Of a stretch of DNA of 64,000 nt, positions 1-8,075 are shown one piece after another (the first letter of the stretch is position 1; every line of letters starts with the position of its first letter). This stretch comes from Planomonospora sp. ID82291. Its GTDB lineage: Bacteria; Actinomycetota; Actinomycetes; Streptosporangiales; Streptosporangiaceae. Location: the NCBI RefSeq assembly GCF_015711645.1, contig NZ_JABTEX010000007.1, positions 1 through 64,000 of the forward strand. The letters are read 5' to 3'. The position numbers and the translations under genes were made by a program. Below the pieces are notes generated by a model, which made no database searches, had not been told where the DNA came from, and was given only the letters and a program-made list of their open reading frames with translations.

Positions 1-146
1 GCGCCGACATCGCGGCCAACATCGCGGTGCTGGCCGACGCCGCGCACATCACCGCCGAGGGCGTGGGGGAGAGCCGCCGGGCCGCGGCCGACCTGGCCGA
101 ACTCTCGACCCGGCTGCACCGGCTGGTCTCCGGCTTCCGCTACTGA
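1..146 (+). CDS. Methyl-accepting chemotaxis protein, C-terminal end (5' truncated by window)
   Basis: Reading from base 3, the frame encodes 47 residues and stops at 144-146 with TGA. The peptide begins ADIAANIAVLADAA and ends LVSGFRY. The heptad-like ANI..LA.AA..T..G pattern and the terminal Leu-x-x-x-Val-x-x-Phe are typical of the last helix of the MCP signalling domain, and the full-length receptor at 38,913-40,529 ends with a very similar pattern. Membrane receptors of this family relay ligand binding to CheA/CheW. The sensor region lies outside the window, so its ligand cannot be guessed. Its position just before flagellar genes fits a motility locus. Confidence 0.75.
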   Translation, partial: ADIAANIAVLADAAHITAEGVGESRRAAADLAELSTRLHRLVSGFRY

Positions 147-358
147 GACCCGGCGTCCCCCGTCCCCGGGGAGCACGCCCGGGGACGAGGCGCCGTGCGG
201 GGGGCCGCCCACGATCACCGTGGGTGACCCCCCGTATTGTTTTTGCAAATCAACGGTTTTATCAACTAAAAGTGTCGTCGTAGGAACCGACTGTGATATT
301 TGGTAATAAATGGCTGATCGATTGGGTTGAAAGCTATTCTCCGGTGTAAAACTGTTTC

Positions 359-1228
359 ATGTATTCCCTGGTCAGCGCCCCAGTCCTCGGTTTCGACCTG
401 ACACGACTGGACGGCGGAGCGGCGACCGCCGCAGTGCTCTCCCGCGCTCTGCGCCTTGATTCCCGCGACCTGGCGGCGCTGGCCCGGCGGCTGCCCGACG
501 ACGGAGTCCGCGCCCAGCTGTGGCAGGACATCCACGCGGCGACCGTGCTGCGCCCCACCGTCCGCAGCCTCTCCCAGCAGGACGCCGAGGGCGCCCTCGC
601 CCTGCTGGAGCGGGCGCCCATCGGCACCCCCGACGCGCTGCTGCACTGCGTCCGCCACGACGTGCTCGGCTGGACGTGGCAGGAGCAGGAGGGCGTCCGC
701 CGCCAGGACGACACGGCCTCCGCCGCCACCGCCGTCGTCTGCGACGCGGTGATGGCCACCTACCTGCGCGAGCTGCTGCCGGCCGACACCCGGCGGCGGC
801 TGGCCGTCGGCTGGCTCGCCGCCACCCGCGAGCTGCCGGACCGCCCCGTCGACACCGGCCCCCAGCACGAGGCCGTCACGGGACTGTGCCGGCGCATCGA
901 GACGCTCGGCGCCTCCGACCTGGAGCGGCTGACCGCCCTCGGCGACCGGACCCGCCTCGACTCCTCCGGCTGGTCGCAGGCCGTGCACGAGGCCTCGTGG
1001 GCGGTGCACATGTCCGACCGCGTGCGGGCCGCCGCCGCCGCGCAGTTCGAGCTCGTCCAGGCCGTCGACGCGGCCGACGTCCCGGTCGCCGACCGCGCGG
1101 GCGGCGTGTGGAACCTGCTCAGCGGCGCCGTGCACGCCCTGACCGTCGCCGACCTGCTCGACGCGGCGCTGCTCGGACGGCTCCTGGACCCCTGCCTGGG
1201 CGTCCTGGGCCTGCCGGTCCTGCGCTGA
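359..1228 (+). CDS. Uncharacterised protein, 289 aa
   Basis: I do not recognise this family. The product is soluble-looking, leucine- and alanine-rich, with no signal peptide or membrane segment, and is mostly predicted helix. ATG 359 is the first start after an unusually AT-rich upstream patch (about 235-358), which probably holds its promoter. No clear ribosome-binding site precedes the ATG, so a downstream start is possible. It lies between a chemoreceptor and flagellar-regulon genes, so a motility role is possible but unproven. A 66-bp direct repeat runs across its stop codon. Confidence 0.6.
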   Translation: MYSLVSAPVLGFDLTRLDGGAATAAVLSRALRLDSRDLAALARRLPDDGVRAQLWQDIHAATVLRPTVRSLSQQDAEGALALLERAPIGTPDALLHCVRHDVLGWTWQEQEGVRRQDDTASAATAVVCDAVMATYLRELLPADTRRRLAVGWLAATRELPDRPVDTGPQHEAVTGLCRRIETLGASDLERLTALGDRTRLDSSGWSQAVHEASWAVHMSDRVRAAAAAQFELVQAVDAADVPVADRAGGVWNLLSGAVHALTVADLLDAALLGRLLDPCLGVLGLPVLR

Positions 1229-1340
1229 GCCGGGTCGGCCGGTCCTCCGCCGCGTCCGTCCTGCGCCGAGCCGGATCGGCCGGTCCTGCGCTGAGCCGGG
1301 TCGGCCGGTCCTCCGCCGCGTCCGTCCTGCGCCGAGCCGG
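1214..1340 (+). repeat. Tandem direct repeat, 66-bp period, about 1.9 copies
   Basis: Copy 1 (1214-1279) starts CCGGTCCTGCGCTGAGCC and copy 2 starts identically at 1280 and is incomplete. The first copy includes the last codons and stop of the upstream gene, so the array is a duplication of its 3' end. It is GC-rich and inverted CCGG/CGCC blocks could fold. The rest of 1341-1464 is GC-rich with no gene that I can see. Confidence 0.8.
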
Positions 1341-1464
1341 GAGGCCGCCGACCTCCGCCGCGTCCGTCCCCCGCCGGACTCCGGGCCGCCGCCCGCCCCG
1401 CCCCGCCGCCCCCTCGCGCGGTGGGGCGGGCGGTGAGGACGAGATGTTTCTTCGGGTTTTTCCT

Positions 1465-1490
1465 TCAGTGGGTCTTCGCGCTGCCGATCA
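1465..1490 (+). promoter_or_regulatory. Candidate FliA/WhiG-type promoter for the 1531 gene
   Basis: TCAG (1465-1468), 14 bases, then GCCGATCA (1483-1490), 40 bp before the GTG start. Related boxes precede flgB, swrD, fliM, the M15-like gene and a chemoreceptor. The -10 matches the sigma-28 family GCCGAT core; the -35 departs from the textbook TAAA. Confidence 0.5.
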
Positions 1491-1530
1491 GGAGAGTCAT
1501 CCCTACTGTCGGTAATCGGAAGAGGACGCC

Positions 1531-2202
1531 GTGTTGAACAGCAGGAAGACCTGGGCCGCGCTCGCCGTCGCCGCCGCCGTGACCGTGGGCGTGCCCGCGA
1601 CCGCCGGCACCGCCAACGCCGCCCCCAAGAAGCCCGCCAAGGCCGCGACGGCCAAGCAGGTCGCCGCCGCAAGGGCCGCGCAGGCCAAGGCCGCCGCCGC
1701 GGCGAAGGCCGCCGCCGCGAAGGCCGCCGCCGCCGCGAAGGCCGCGCAGGCCAAGGCCGCCGCCGCCGCCAAGGCCGCCGCGGCGAAGAAGGCCGCGGAG
1801 GCGGCCAAGGCCGTGCAGCCCGTCACCGCGGTCGGCGTCGTCACCGCCGTGGACGCCGCCGCCGGCACCGTCACGGTGCAGGCGGCGAGCGGCTCCAAGC
1901 TCGTCGCGGGCACCGCGGCCGTGTTCAAGGTCTCCGCCACCACCAAGGTCACCAAGGACGACGAGAAGACGACCCTCGACGCCCTGGCCGCCGGGGACAA
2001 GGTCACCGTGAACGGCGTCAAGTCCGCCGCCGGTCTGTTCGCCGCCCACGTCAACGCCACCAGCCCCGAGCCCGTCGCCGAGCCGGAGCCCGTCGAGGAC
2101 CCGGTCGTGGACCCGGTCGAGGACCCGGCCGCCGACCCCGAGCCCGCCGAGGACCCCGCGGAGGACCCCGCCCCGGCCGAGGACCCCGAGCCCGCCGTCT
2201 GA
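1531..2202 (+). CDS. Secreted Ala/Lys-rich repeat protein with OB-like domain and acidic Pro tail
   Basis: The 223-aa product has a signal peptide (residues 1-30, ending near TANAA), then a Lys-Ala-Ala repeat helix (about 32-93, histone-H1-like in composition). Residues about 95-175 form a compact beta domain resembling the DUF5666-type OB-like domain (VGVVTAVDAAAGTVTV, later AAGDKVTVNG). A Pro/Glu/Asp tail with repeated EDP triplets ends the protein. GTG 1531 has AGAGG just upstream. It is inferred to be exported and perhaps to bind polyanions through the basic segment. The upstream motif suggests co-expression with flagellar genes. No enzymatic motif is visible. Confidence 0.75.
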   Translation: MLNSRKTWAALAVAAAVTVGVPATAGTANAAPKKPAKAATAKQVAAARAAQAKAAAAAKAAAAKAAAAAKAAQAKAAAAAKAAAAKKAAEAAKAVQPVTAVGVVTAVDAAAGTVTVQAASGSKLVAGTAAVFKVSATTKVTKDDEKTTLDALAAGDKVTVNGVKSAAGLFAAHVNATSPEPVAEPEPVEDPVVDPVEDPAADPEPAEDPAEDPAPAEDPEPAV

Positions 2203-2251
2203 CGGCTCCGTCCACCGGACCGGCCTGAACCGGGAACAAACCCCGGACACG

Positions 2252-2289
2252 CGGGAGAGCCCGGGCTCGCACGAGCCCGGGCTCTCCCG
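2252..2289. terminator. Perfect 18-bp hairpin, bidirectional terminator
   Basis: CGGGAGAGCCCGGGCTCG (2252-2269) pairs perfectly with 2272-2289 across a CA loop. It sits between convergent genes ending at 2202 (+) and 2384 (-). Confidence 0.8.
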
Positions 2290-2315
2290 TCGGTGTTTCC
2301 GCCCGTCTTCCGTCC

Positions 2316-2386
2316 GTGGTCGGGACCGGCGATCTCGACGACGTGCAGGGGACTGTCCAGGGCGCGGGACGGTTCCCGCCACGTCA
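2316..2386 (-). pseudogene. 3'-end remnant of a PIN-toxin (VapC-like) gene
   Basis: Read on the minus strand, this stretch encodes WREPSRALDSPLHVVEIAGP. That closely matches the last residues of the PIN-domain gene at 14,279-14,707 (WQEPSRALDDPLHVIEIADP), and the DNA is also clearly alike over about 70 bp. No PIN core is present, so it is a detached tail. It abuts the stop codon of the 2384-3343 gene, which suggests an old recombination or excision of a related toxin gene. Confidence 0.6.
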
Positions 2387-3343
2387 GGGGCGCAGGGCGG
2401 TCCAGGAGGCGTAGTCGTGGACGGCCATGCCGGCGTAGGCGGGATAGAACACGGCGGCGGCGTCGACCGCGGACAGGGCGGTGTCCAGCGCCTGGCGGCC
2501 CTGCTCGTGGAAGGTGCAGTAGGGGCAGTCGGGCAGGGCGAGGGTTTCGGCGGCCAGCCGTACCGGGCGGCCCGCGAGCTGGCCGCGCAGCAGCATGTCC
2601 TGGCCGACGTCGATGATCGAGCCGGGTCCGGTGGCGGTGTCGCGGTAGCTCATCACGGTGATCGCGTCGACGCGCGCCAGGACCGCGTCGGCCAGGGTGG
2701 AGCCCTCCGCGGGCACGGTCTCGTACCAGAACGGCACGTCGGCCTCGAGCGGCCGGGGGTCGGCGTCGCGCAGCCTGGCGAGCAGGCCGAGGAAGGCCGC
2801 GGTGGTGCCCGCCTGGTCGGTGTGCCACTCGTTCAGGTGGTACGGCTCGACGTCGACGTGGGTGGTGCGGAACAGGCCGGTGCCCATCGCGGCGCGCTGC
2901 CAGGCCAGGGCGGCGGCGTGGTCGAAGGTCCAGCCGGGTTCGCCGCCCAGGGCGGACAGCCGGACCCCGGCGGCGTCGGCGCGCTTCTTGAGCTGCTTGA
3001 GCCGGGTCAGCTCGGTCCTGGTGATCTTCGTGGGGACGTGGACGAAGATCTCCTTGACGGCGTTGGCGGTGGCCCAGTCCATGGTGGCGGCGGGGTCGCT
3101 GCGCTGCCACAGCCACATCGCCCGCGGTCCGGGGACCGCGGTGGAGGCGGCGGCGGGTACGGCGAGCAGCGCGCACAGGCTCGCGACGGCGGCGAGCGCG
3201 CCCACCGCCCGGCGCAGCCCGCGCAGCCCCCGCGGTCCCCGCAGCCCGCGCAGTCCCCGCGGTCCGCGCGGTCCGGGGACTCCGCGCGTCCCGTGCGGGC
3301 GGGGTCCGGTGGAGCGCGAGGTCGAGCGCGAGGTCGTCGGCAT
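2384..3343 (-). CDS. Secreted TIM-barrel glycosidase-like protein with collagen-like N-terminus
   Basis: 319 aa from ATG 3343, chosen because CAGGAG lies just upstream. The N-terminus is arginine-rich and contains nine Gly-X-Y triplets (GPRGPRGLRGLR type) before a hydrophobic export segment (AVGALAAVASLCALLAV). The mature part starts at AMWLW and contains VDVEPYHL, VPFWYET and ITVMSYRDT. These resemble the strands of TIM-barrel glycoside hydrolase-like proteins in which acidic residues end the strands (VDVEP and YRD). I infer an extracellular carbohydrate-active or wall-associated protein; no specific family is assigned. The gene is convergent with the 1531 gene over a shared terminator. Confidence 0.6.
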   Translation of the reverse strand: MPTTSRSTSRSTGPRPHGTRGVPGPRGPRGLRGLRGPRGLRGLRRAVGALAAVASLCALLAVPAAASTAVPGPRAMWLWQRSDPAATMDWATANAVKEIFVHVPTKITRTELTRLKQLKKRADAAGVRLSALGGEPGWTFDHAAALAWQRAAMGTGLFRTTHVDVEPYHLNEWHTDQAGTTAAFLGLLARLRDADPRPLEADVPFWYETVPAEGSTLADAVLARVDAITVMSYRDTATGPGSIIDVGQDMLLRGQLAGRPVRLAAETLALPDCPYCTFHEQGRQALDTALSAVDAAAVFYPAYAGMAVHDYASWTALRP

Positions 3344-3402
3344 GTCCTGCTCCTGTTCGTTCTGCGTTCCGTACCCCGCCGCCGGCGACAGGCGCACGAG
3401 GG

Positions 3403-4134
3403 TCAGCGTGCGACCGACAGGTGCACGTGGTCGAAGTGGTTGGCGGTGACGCCGCCGCGGTCCTCCATCAGGCGCCAGCCCTCGCCCGCGCGGGAGGGGT
3501 TCCAGATGTGCTGGGCGAAGATCACGTATTTGACGCCCAGGCGCTCGGCGTTGTCCTTGAGGTGGTTGGCGATCGCCCAGCCCTCCTTGAGCCTGGCGGC
3601 GGAGGGCATCTTCCCGCCCGAAGTGATCATGAAGTCGGCGGCCTTGCCGGTGGGGTGGTCGCTGCCGGGCATGCCGCCGTCGGCGCGCCAGGCGCCGATC
3701 GCGGAGAACCTCCCGAACGTCGCGTCGACCTCCTCGATGGCCCTGCGCATGGTGGGGGTGATGCGGCTGCCGCCCCCCAGGACCGTGGAGGGCGCGTGCG
3801 TCGCGGTGACGCCCCCGGCCACGGATGCGGGCGCGTCCACCGCGCCCGCCGTCCCCGGTGCGGGAGCGGTGGAGGCCGCGGTGGCGCCGCCCGCCGTACC
3901 CCGGGCGGCGGTGGACGCGCCCGCACCCGTGGCCGCGGCGGACGCGGTGGACGCGCCCGCATCCGTGGCCGCGGCGGACGGGGAGGTCGTCGTGCCGCCG
4001 CCCCGCGCGGCGGTGAGCTCGGCGGCGAACTCCCGACCGGAGGCGCCGGAGACACCGGAACGGGATCCGAGCTGCGTGAACCGGCCCTGCAACTGGGTCA
4101 CGCGGGCCTGGATCGCGGCGATGCCGTCGGTCAT
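3403..4134 (-). CDS. M15/VanY-like peptidoglycan peptidase with flagellar-type N-terminal helix
   Basis: 243 aa from ATG 4134, preceded by AGGAGGA at good spacing. Residues 1-45 are helical (IAAIQARVTQLQGRF, then REFAAELTAAR) and resemble the start of the NlpC/P60 hydrolase at 10,603. A long Ala/Ser/Thr/Gly linker (about 46-120) follows. The C-terminal domain carries the M15-like zinc ligands: H160 and D167 in SDHPTGKAADF and the HFDHVH block at 233-238. No signal peptide is seen, so export through the flagellar apparatus is an attractive inference. It is divergent from flgB, with a matching promoter motif on each strand. Likely role: cutting cross-links for rod or hook assembly. Confidence 0.7.
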   Translation of the reverse strand: MTDGIAAIQARVTQLQGRFTQLGSRSGVSGASGREFAAELTAARGGGTTTSPSAAATDAGASTASAAATGAGASTAARGTAGGATAASTAPAPGTAGAVDAPASVAGGVTATHAPSTVLGGGSRITPTMRRAIEEVDATFGRFSAIGAWRADGGMPGSDHPTGKAADFMITSGGKMPSAARLKEGWAIANHLKDNAERLGVKYVIFAQHIWNPSRAGEGWRLMEDRGGVTANHFDHVHLSVAR

Positions 4135-4191
4135 CGTGGGGTCTCCTCCTGGCCGCGCGGGCACGGGACTCGGCGAAAGCGGGCATCCTGC

Positions 4192-4219
4192 CCATCGGCA
4201 GGCGGGCGGCCCGATCTGA
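4192..4219 (-). promoter_or_regulatory. Candidate FliA-type promoter for the M15-like peptidase
   Basis: On the minus strand: TCAG (4219-4216), 16 bases, GCCGATGG (4199-4192), about 58 bp upstream of ATG 4134. Confidence 0.5.
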
Positions 4220-4271
4220 GGACTTGAGAGACAAACATGACCTTCCGCCCCGATTTAATCCGGGGAAAACC

Positions 4272-4298
4272 TCAGGACCCCTCCGCGCCGTCCGATGG
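4272..4298 (+). promoter_or_regulatory. Candidate FliA-type promoter for the flgB operon
   Basis: TCAG (4272-4275), 15 bases, TCCGATGG (4291-4298), 75 bp upstream of flgB. It is divergent from the equivalent motif at 4192-4219. Confidence 0.5.
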
Positions 4299-4373
4299 GC
4301 CTATCTGAGCAGGGAGAGCTCACCCCGTTGCGCCAAGGATCGGCGGCCGTAGCAGAACGAACGGAGTCTGTTC

Positions 4374-4724
4374 GTGCTCCAGGACGTCACGTCCAGCGTG
4401 GTGCGCGTCGCGCTGAAGGGCCTGGCCCAGCGCCAGCGTGTGATCGCAGACAACATCGCCAACATCGAGACTCCCGGATTCCTCGCCGGCCGCGTCCAGT
4501 TCGAAGAGGCCCTGCGCACCGCCGTCGAGACGGGGACGTCCCCGCGGGAGGTGTCCCCGGAGGTCGCCCGCTCCCTGGAGCCCACCCGGGAGAACGGCAA
4601 CAACGTCAATCTCGACCACGAGACCTTGTCGCACATGGACACCTCGCTGCGCTACCAGACGATGCTCAAGGCCCTGGACGCCAAGTACGGCATGCTCCGC
4701 TCCGTCATCAGGGGAGGTGCGTGA
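4374..4724 (+). CDS. flgB: Flagellar basal-body rod protein FlgB
   Basis: 116 aa, the usual FlgB length. The N-terminal rod signature is clear (QRVIADNIANIETPGF), and the C-terminal helix ends ALDAKYGMLRSVIRG, as expected for a proximal rod subunit. It is exported by the flagellar type III apparatus and assembles on the MS ring with FliE and FlgC. GTG 4374 has ACGGAG just upstream. It is the first gene of a long operon and is separated by one base from flgC. Confidence 0.95.
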   Translation: MLQDVTSSVVRVALKGLAQRQRVIADNIANIETPGFLAGRVQFEEALRTAVETGTSPREVSPEVARSLEPTRENGNNVNLDHETLSHMDTSLRYQTMLKALDAKYGMLRSVIRGGA

Positions 4725-4725
4725 G

Positions 4726-5142
4726 ATGAGCGCCGCAGGACCCTTCCGCGCGATCGGCATCGCCGGCACCGGTGTGACCGTCTACCGCAAGTGGCTGGAC
4801 GCCGTGTCGGACAACATCGCCAACATCAACAACGCCGCCCCCACGAGCGGTGAGGCGTTCCGCGCCCGCTACGTGACGGCGCAGGCCGTCGACTACGGGT
4901 CGGGCACCGGCGGCGTCCAGGTCGGCGGGATCGAGCTGGGCAGCGGCGAGGGCCGTCTGGTCCACGAGCCCGACAACCCCCTCGCCGACGAGAACGGCTA
5001 CGTGCGCTACCCCGACATCGACCTCGGCGCCCAGATGGGCCAGCTGATGATGGCCCAGCGCGCCTACCAGGCCAACCTCTCGGTCGTCGACCGCGCCTAC
5101 GACGCCTACCAGGCCGCACTCCAGATCGGGAGGAACGGATGA
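4726..5142 (+). CDS. flgC: Flagellar basal-body rod protein FlgC
   Basis: 138 aa from ATG 4726, which has GGGGAGG eight bases upstream; a GTG at 4717 is possible but overlaps that site. It contains the rod N-terminal motif (WLDAVSDNIANINNA) and the C-terminal rod helix (QLMMAQRAYQANLSVVDRAY). With FlgB it builds the proximal rod. The stop overlaps the fliE start (ATGA), indicating translational coupling. Confidence 0.95.
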   Translation: MSAAGPFRAIGIAGTGVTVYRKWLDAVSDNIANINNAAPTSGEAFRARYVTAQAVDYGSGTGGVQVGGIELGSGEGRLVHEPDNPLADENGYVRYPDIDLGAQMGQLMMAQRAYQANLSVVDRAYDAYQAALQIGRNG

Positions 5143-5450
5143 GCATCCAGCCGATCGGCCCCGTCGCGGGCCCCCTGCGCATCACCGGTCCCGCCGAGGT
5201 CGGCGGGGCCGCCGCCCCGAGCGGCACCGCCGAGGTCTTCGGGAACCTGCTCACCCAGGGCGTCGACACGCTCCAGCGGACGCAGGCCACCGCCGACTCG
5301 CTGGCCGTCAAGGCCGCCACCGGCGACCTGCAGGACGCGCACGACTACATGGCCGCCAGTACGGAGGCCGCCCTCGCCACCCAGATGACCGTCGCCATCC
5401 GCGACAAGGCCGTCGCCGCCTTCACCGAGATCATGAGGATGCAGGCCTGA
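5139..5450 (+). CDS. fliE: Flagellar hook-basal body adaptor FliE
   Basis: 103 aa. The C-terminal half (LQDAHDYMAASTEAAL, then AVAAFTEIMRMQA) is the conserved FliE signature, in which paired helices join the MS ring to the rod. The N-terminus is a low-complexity Pro/Gly/Ala stretch as usual in this family. The start overlaps flgC and the stop overlaps the fliF start. Confidence 0.93.
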   Translation: MSIQPIGPVAGPLRITGPAEVGGAAAPSGTAEVFGNLLTQGVDTLQRTQATADSLAVKAATGDLQDAHDYMAASTEAALATQMTVAIRDKAVAAFTEIMRMQA

Positions 5451-7060
5451 TGCAGGAACGCGCGCTCGCCGCCCTCCGCAAGGCCCGCTCCTCGTTCGCG
5501 TCGTTCAGCACCGGGCAGAAGGCCGTCACCGTCTCCCTCGTGCTGGCCATCGCGGTCGGCGGGTTCTTCTTCTCCCAGTGGGCCGCCAAGCCGGTGTACG
5601 GCACGCTGTACTCCAACCTCTCGGGCTCCGACGGCAACGCGATCGTCGAGCAGCTCACCGCCGACGGCGTCCCGTACCAGCTGACCGACGGCGGCGGCAC
5701 GATCATGGTGCCGCAGGCGCAGGTCTACGACCTGCGGCTGAAGATGAGCGGCCAGGGCCTGCCGACCCAGGCCGACGGCGGCGGCTACTCCCTGCTGGAC
5801 AAGCAGGGCGTCACCACCTCCGACTTCATGCAGCACGTCGGCTACCAGCGCGCCCTGGAGGGCGAGCTCGCCAGGACGATCAAGGCGATCGACGGCGTCA
5901 CCTCCGCCAGCGTGCACCTGGCGATCCCGCAGAAGGACGTCTTCGCCGACGACGCCGCCAAGCCGACCGCCTCGGTCCTGGTGGGCACCCAGCCCGCCAA
6001 GCCGCTGACCAACAGCCAGATCAAGGCCGTGGTGAACCTGGTCAGCTCCAGCGTCGAGGGCATGGCCCCGGCCGACGTGACGCTGGCCGACTCCAGCGGC
6101 CAGGTGCTGGCCGCCGCGGGCGAGCAGGCCCTCACCGGCGCCGGCAGCGAGCGCGAGGAGCAGACCCAGTCGTTCGAGCAGCGCATGGGCGGCTCCCTGC
6201 AGCAGATGCTCACCCAGGTCCTGGGCCCGAACAAGGCCGTCGTCAAGGTCACCGCCGACCTCGACTACGACCAGACCGAGACCAAGAGCCAGCGCTACGT
6301 CAGCGACCCGGCCCTCCCGCCGCTGTCGTCGACGACCAAGGAGGAGACCTACGCCGGGGGCGGCACGGCCACCGGCGGCGTCCTCGGCCCCGACAACATC
6401 CAGGTCCCGAGCGCCGGCGGCGGCAACGACTACAAGTCGACCACCGAGACCCGCGACAACGCCGTGGGCCTGGTCACCGAGACCCGCAAGACCGCCCCCG
6501 GCAAGGTCCGCAAGCTCGACGTCGCGGTGCTGGTCGACGGCCAGGCCGCCGCCGGGGTGGACACCGCGGAGATCCAGCGGATCGTCTCCTCGGCCGCCGG
6601 GATCAACACCCAGCGCGGCGACACCATCGCCGTCTCGGCGATGCCGTTCGACGACAGCACCGCCACCAAGGCCGCCGCCGACCTGGCCGCCGCGGCCAAG
6701 GCCGAGCAGGACGGCCGCACCACGGAAATGATCAAGATCGGTGTGCTGGCCCTGGGCATCGGGCTGCTGTTCCTCATCGCCTGGCTGCGCGGGCGCAAGC
6801 AGCGCCGCCGCTCGCAGCTGAGCAAGGCCGAGCTGGAGAAGCTGGAGGCCATGCAGGCCGAGCTGGAGCGGGTGCGCCTGCAGGCCGCCATCGAGGCCGC
6901 CGAGCGCGAGGCGCTGCCCGCCGGCACCGGCGAGGCGCCCGCCGAGCCGGACTCCAACCGGCGCGAGGAGCTCCGGGACGAGATCTCCGGCCTGGTCGAC
7001 CGGCAGCCCGAGGAAGTCGCCCAGCTGCTGCGCGGCTGGCTCGCCGACAGGAGGAGCTGA
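5450..7060 (+). CDS. fliF: Flagellar MS-ring protein FliF
   Basis: 536 aa, normal for the family. Transmembrane segments lie near residues 24-45 and 427-446 and flank the periplasmic ring-building domains (YscJ/FliF domain with LEGELARTIKAIDGV and VHLAIPQ). The cytoplasmic tail is charged and helical and ends near VAQLLRGWLADR, which matches the FliG-binding end. It forms the base of the motor and houses the export gate. ATG 5450 overlaps the fliE stop and fliG follows after one base. Confidence 0.96.
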   Translation: MQERALAALRKARSSFASFSTGQKAVTVSLVLAIAVGGFFFSQWAAKPVYGTLYSNLSGSDGNAIVEQLTADGVPYQLTDGGGTIMVPQAQVYDLRLKMSGQGLPTQADGGGYSLLDKQGVTTSDFMQHVGYQRALEGELARTIKAIDGVTSASVHLAIPQKDVFADDAAKPTASVLVGTQPAKPLTNSQIKAVVNLVSSSVEGMAPADVTLADSSGQVLAAAGEQALTGAGSEREEQTQSFEQRMGGSLQQMLTQVLGPNKAVVKVTADLDYDQTETKSQRYVSDPALPPLSSTTKEETYAGGGTATGGVLGPDNIQVPSAGGGNDYKSTTETRDNAVGLVTETRKTAPGKVRKLDVAVLVDGQAAAGVDTAEIQRIVSSAAGINTQRGDTIAVSAMPFDDSTATKAAADLAAAAKAEQDGRTTEMIKIGVLALGIGLLFLIAWLRGRKQRRRSQLSKAELEKLEAMQAELERVRLQAAIEAAEREALPAGTGEAPAEPDSNRREELRDEISGLVDRQPEEVAQLLRGWLADRRS

Positions 7061-7061
7061 C

Positions 7062-8075
7062 ATGCCGATGGTCGAGACGATGAGCGGTCTGCGCAAGGCC
7101 GCCGTGCTCCTGGTCCAGATGGGCAAGGACGACTCGGCGAAGGTGCTCGCGCAGCTGCGCGAGCCCGAGGTCGAGGAGCTGACCGCCGAGATCGTGCGGC
7201 TCGGCACCGTCGACCCCGGCGACGCCGTGGACATCCTCACCGAGTTCCGCGACCTGGCGGTCGCCTACCGCTACGCCGGCCAGGGCGGCATGGACTTCGC
7301 CCGCGAGGTGCTGGAGGCGACGCTGGGCCGCGAGCGGGCCAGCCAGATCGTCGAGCGCCTGTCGGCGTCGCTGGTCGACATGCCGTTCAGCTTCCTGCAG
7401 CGGGCCGACCCCCGCCAGGTGCTGGGATTCGTCCAGGACGAGCACCCGCAGCTGATCGCGCTGGTGCTGGCGCACCTGCCGGCGCACCTGGCCTCGCAGA
7501 TCCTGTCGGGGCTCAACCCCAACCTGCAGGCCGACGTGGCGCACCGCATCGCGGTGATGGACCGCACCTCGCCCGACATCATCCGCCAGGTGGAGTCGTT
7601 GCTGGAGCGCAAGCTCTCGTCGGTCCTGCAACCGTCCGACCTCTCCGCCGTGGGCGGTCTGCAACCGCTGGTGGACATCATCAACCGTGCCGACCGCGTC
7701 ACCGAGCGCCTCATCCTGGAGGGGCTGGAGGGGCGCAGCCCCGAGCTGGCCGAGGAGGTCCGCAGCCGGATGTTCATGTTCGAGGACGTCGTCCACCTCG
7801 ACGACCGCGCCGTCCAGCTCGTGGTCCGGCAGGTCGAGACCGTGGACCTGGCCACCGCGCTCAAGGGCGTCGGCCAGGACGTGCTCAACAAGATCACCAA
7901 AAACCTGTCCGAGCGGGCCGCCGCGAACCTCGTCGAGGAGATCGAGCTGCTCGGCCCGGTGCGGCTGCGCACCGTCGAGGAGTCCCAGGCCAAGATCGTG
8001 CACGCGATCCGCGCCCTGGAGGAGTCCGGCCAGATCGTGATCCGGAGAGGGGACGAGGATGAGTTCGTCGCCTGA
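7062..8075 (+). CDS. fliG: Flagellar motor switch protein FliG
   Basis: 337 aa. It starts SGLRKAAVLLVQMG, the standard FliG N-domain that binds FliF. The middle domain has the EHPQ motif (about residues 125-130, DEHPQLIALVLAHLP). The C-terminal domain includes FMFEDVVHLDD, where charged residues face MotA. It couples the stator to rotation and switching. A GAGG-containing site sits at the end of fliF. Its last 17 bases overlap fliH. Confidence 0.96.
   Translation: MPMVETMSGLRKAAVLLVQMGKDDSAKVLAQLREPEVEELTAEIVRLGTVDPGDAVDILTEFRDLAVAYRYAGQGGMDFAREVLEATLGRERASQIVERLSASLVDMPFSFLQRADPRQVLGFVQDEHPQLIALVLAHLPAHLASQILSGLNPNLQADVAHRIAVMDRTSPDIIRQVESLLERKLSSVLQPSDLSAVGGLQPLVDIINRADRVTERLILEGLEGRSPELAEEVRSRMFMFEDVVHLDDRAVQLVVRQVETVDLATALKGVGQDVLNKITKNLSERAAANLVEEIELLGPVRLRTVEESQAKIVHAIRALEESGQIVIRRGDEDEFVA

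Noticed and set aside
1503-3176. Long minus-strand open frame of 557 codons
   Set aside because: It spans two genes antisense to the Ala/Lys-repeat gene and overlaps the glycosidase-like gene in another frame; GC-rich DNA commonly leaves such frames open. Only its vapC-tail portion was kept as a remnant.
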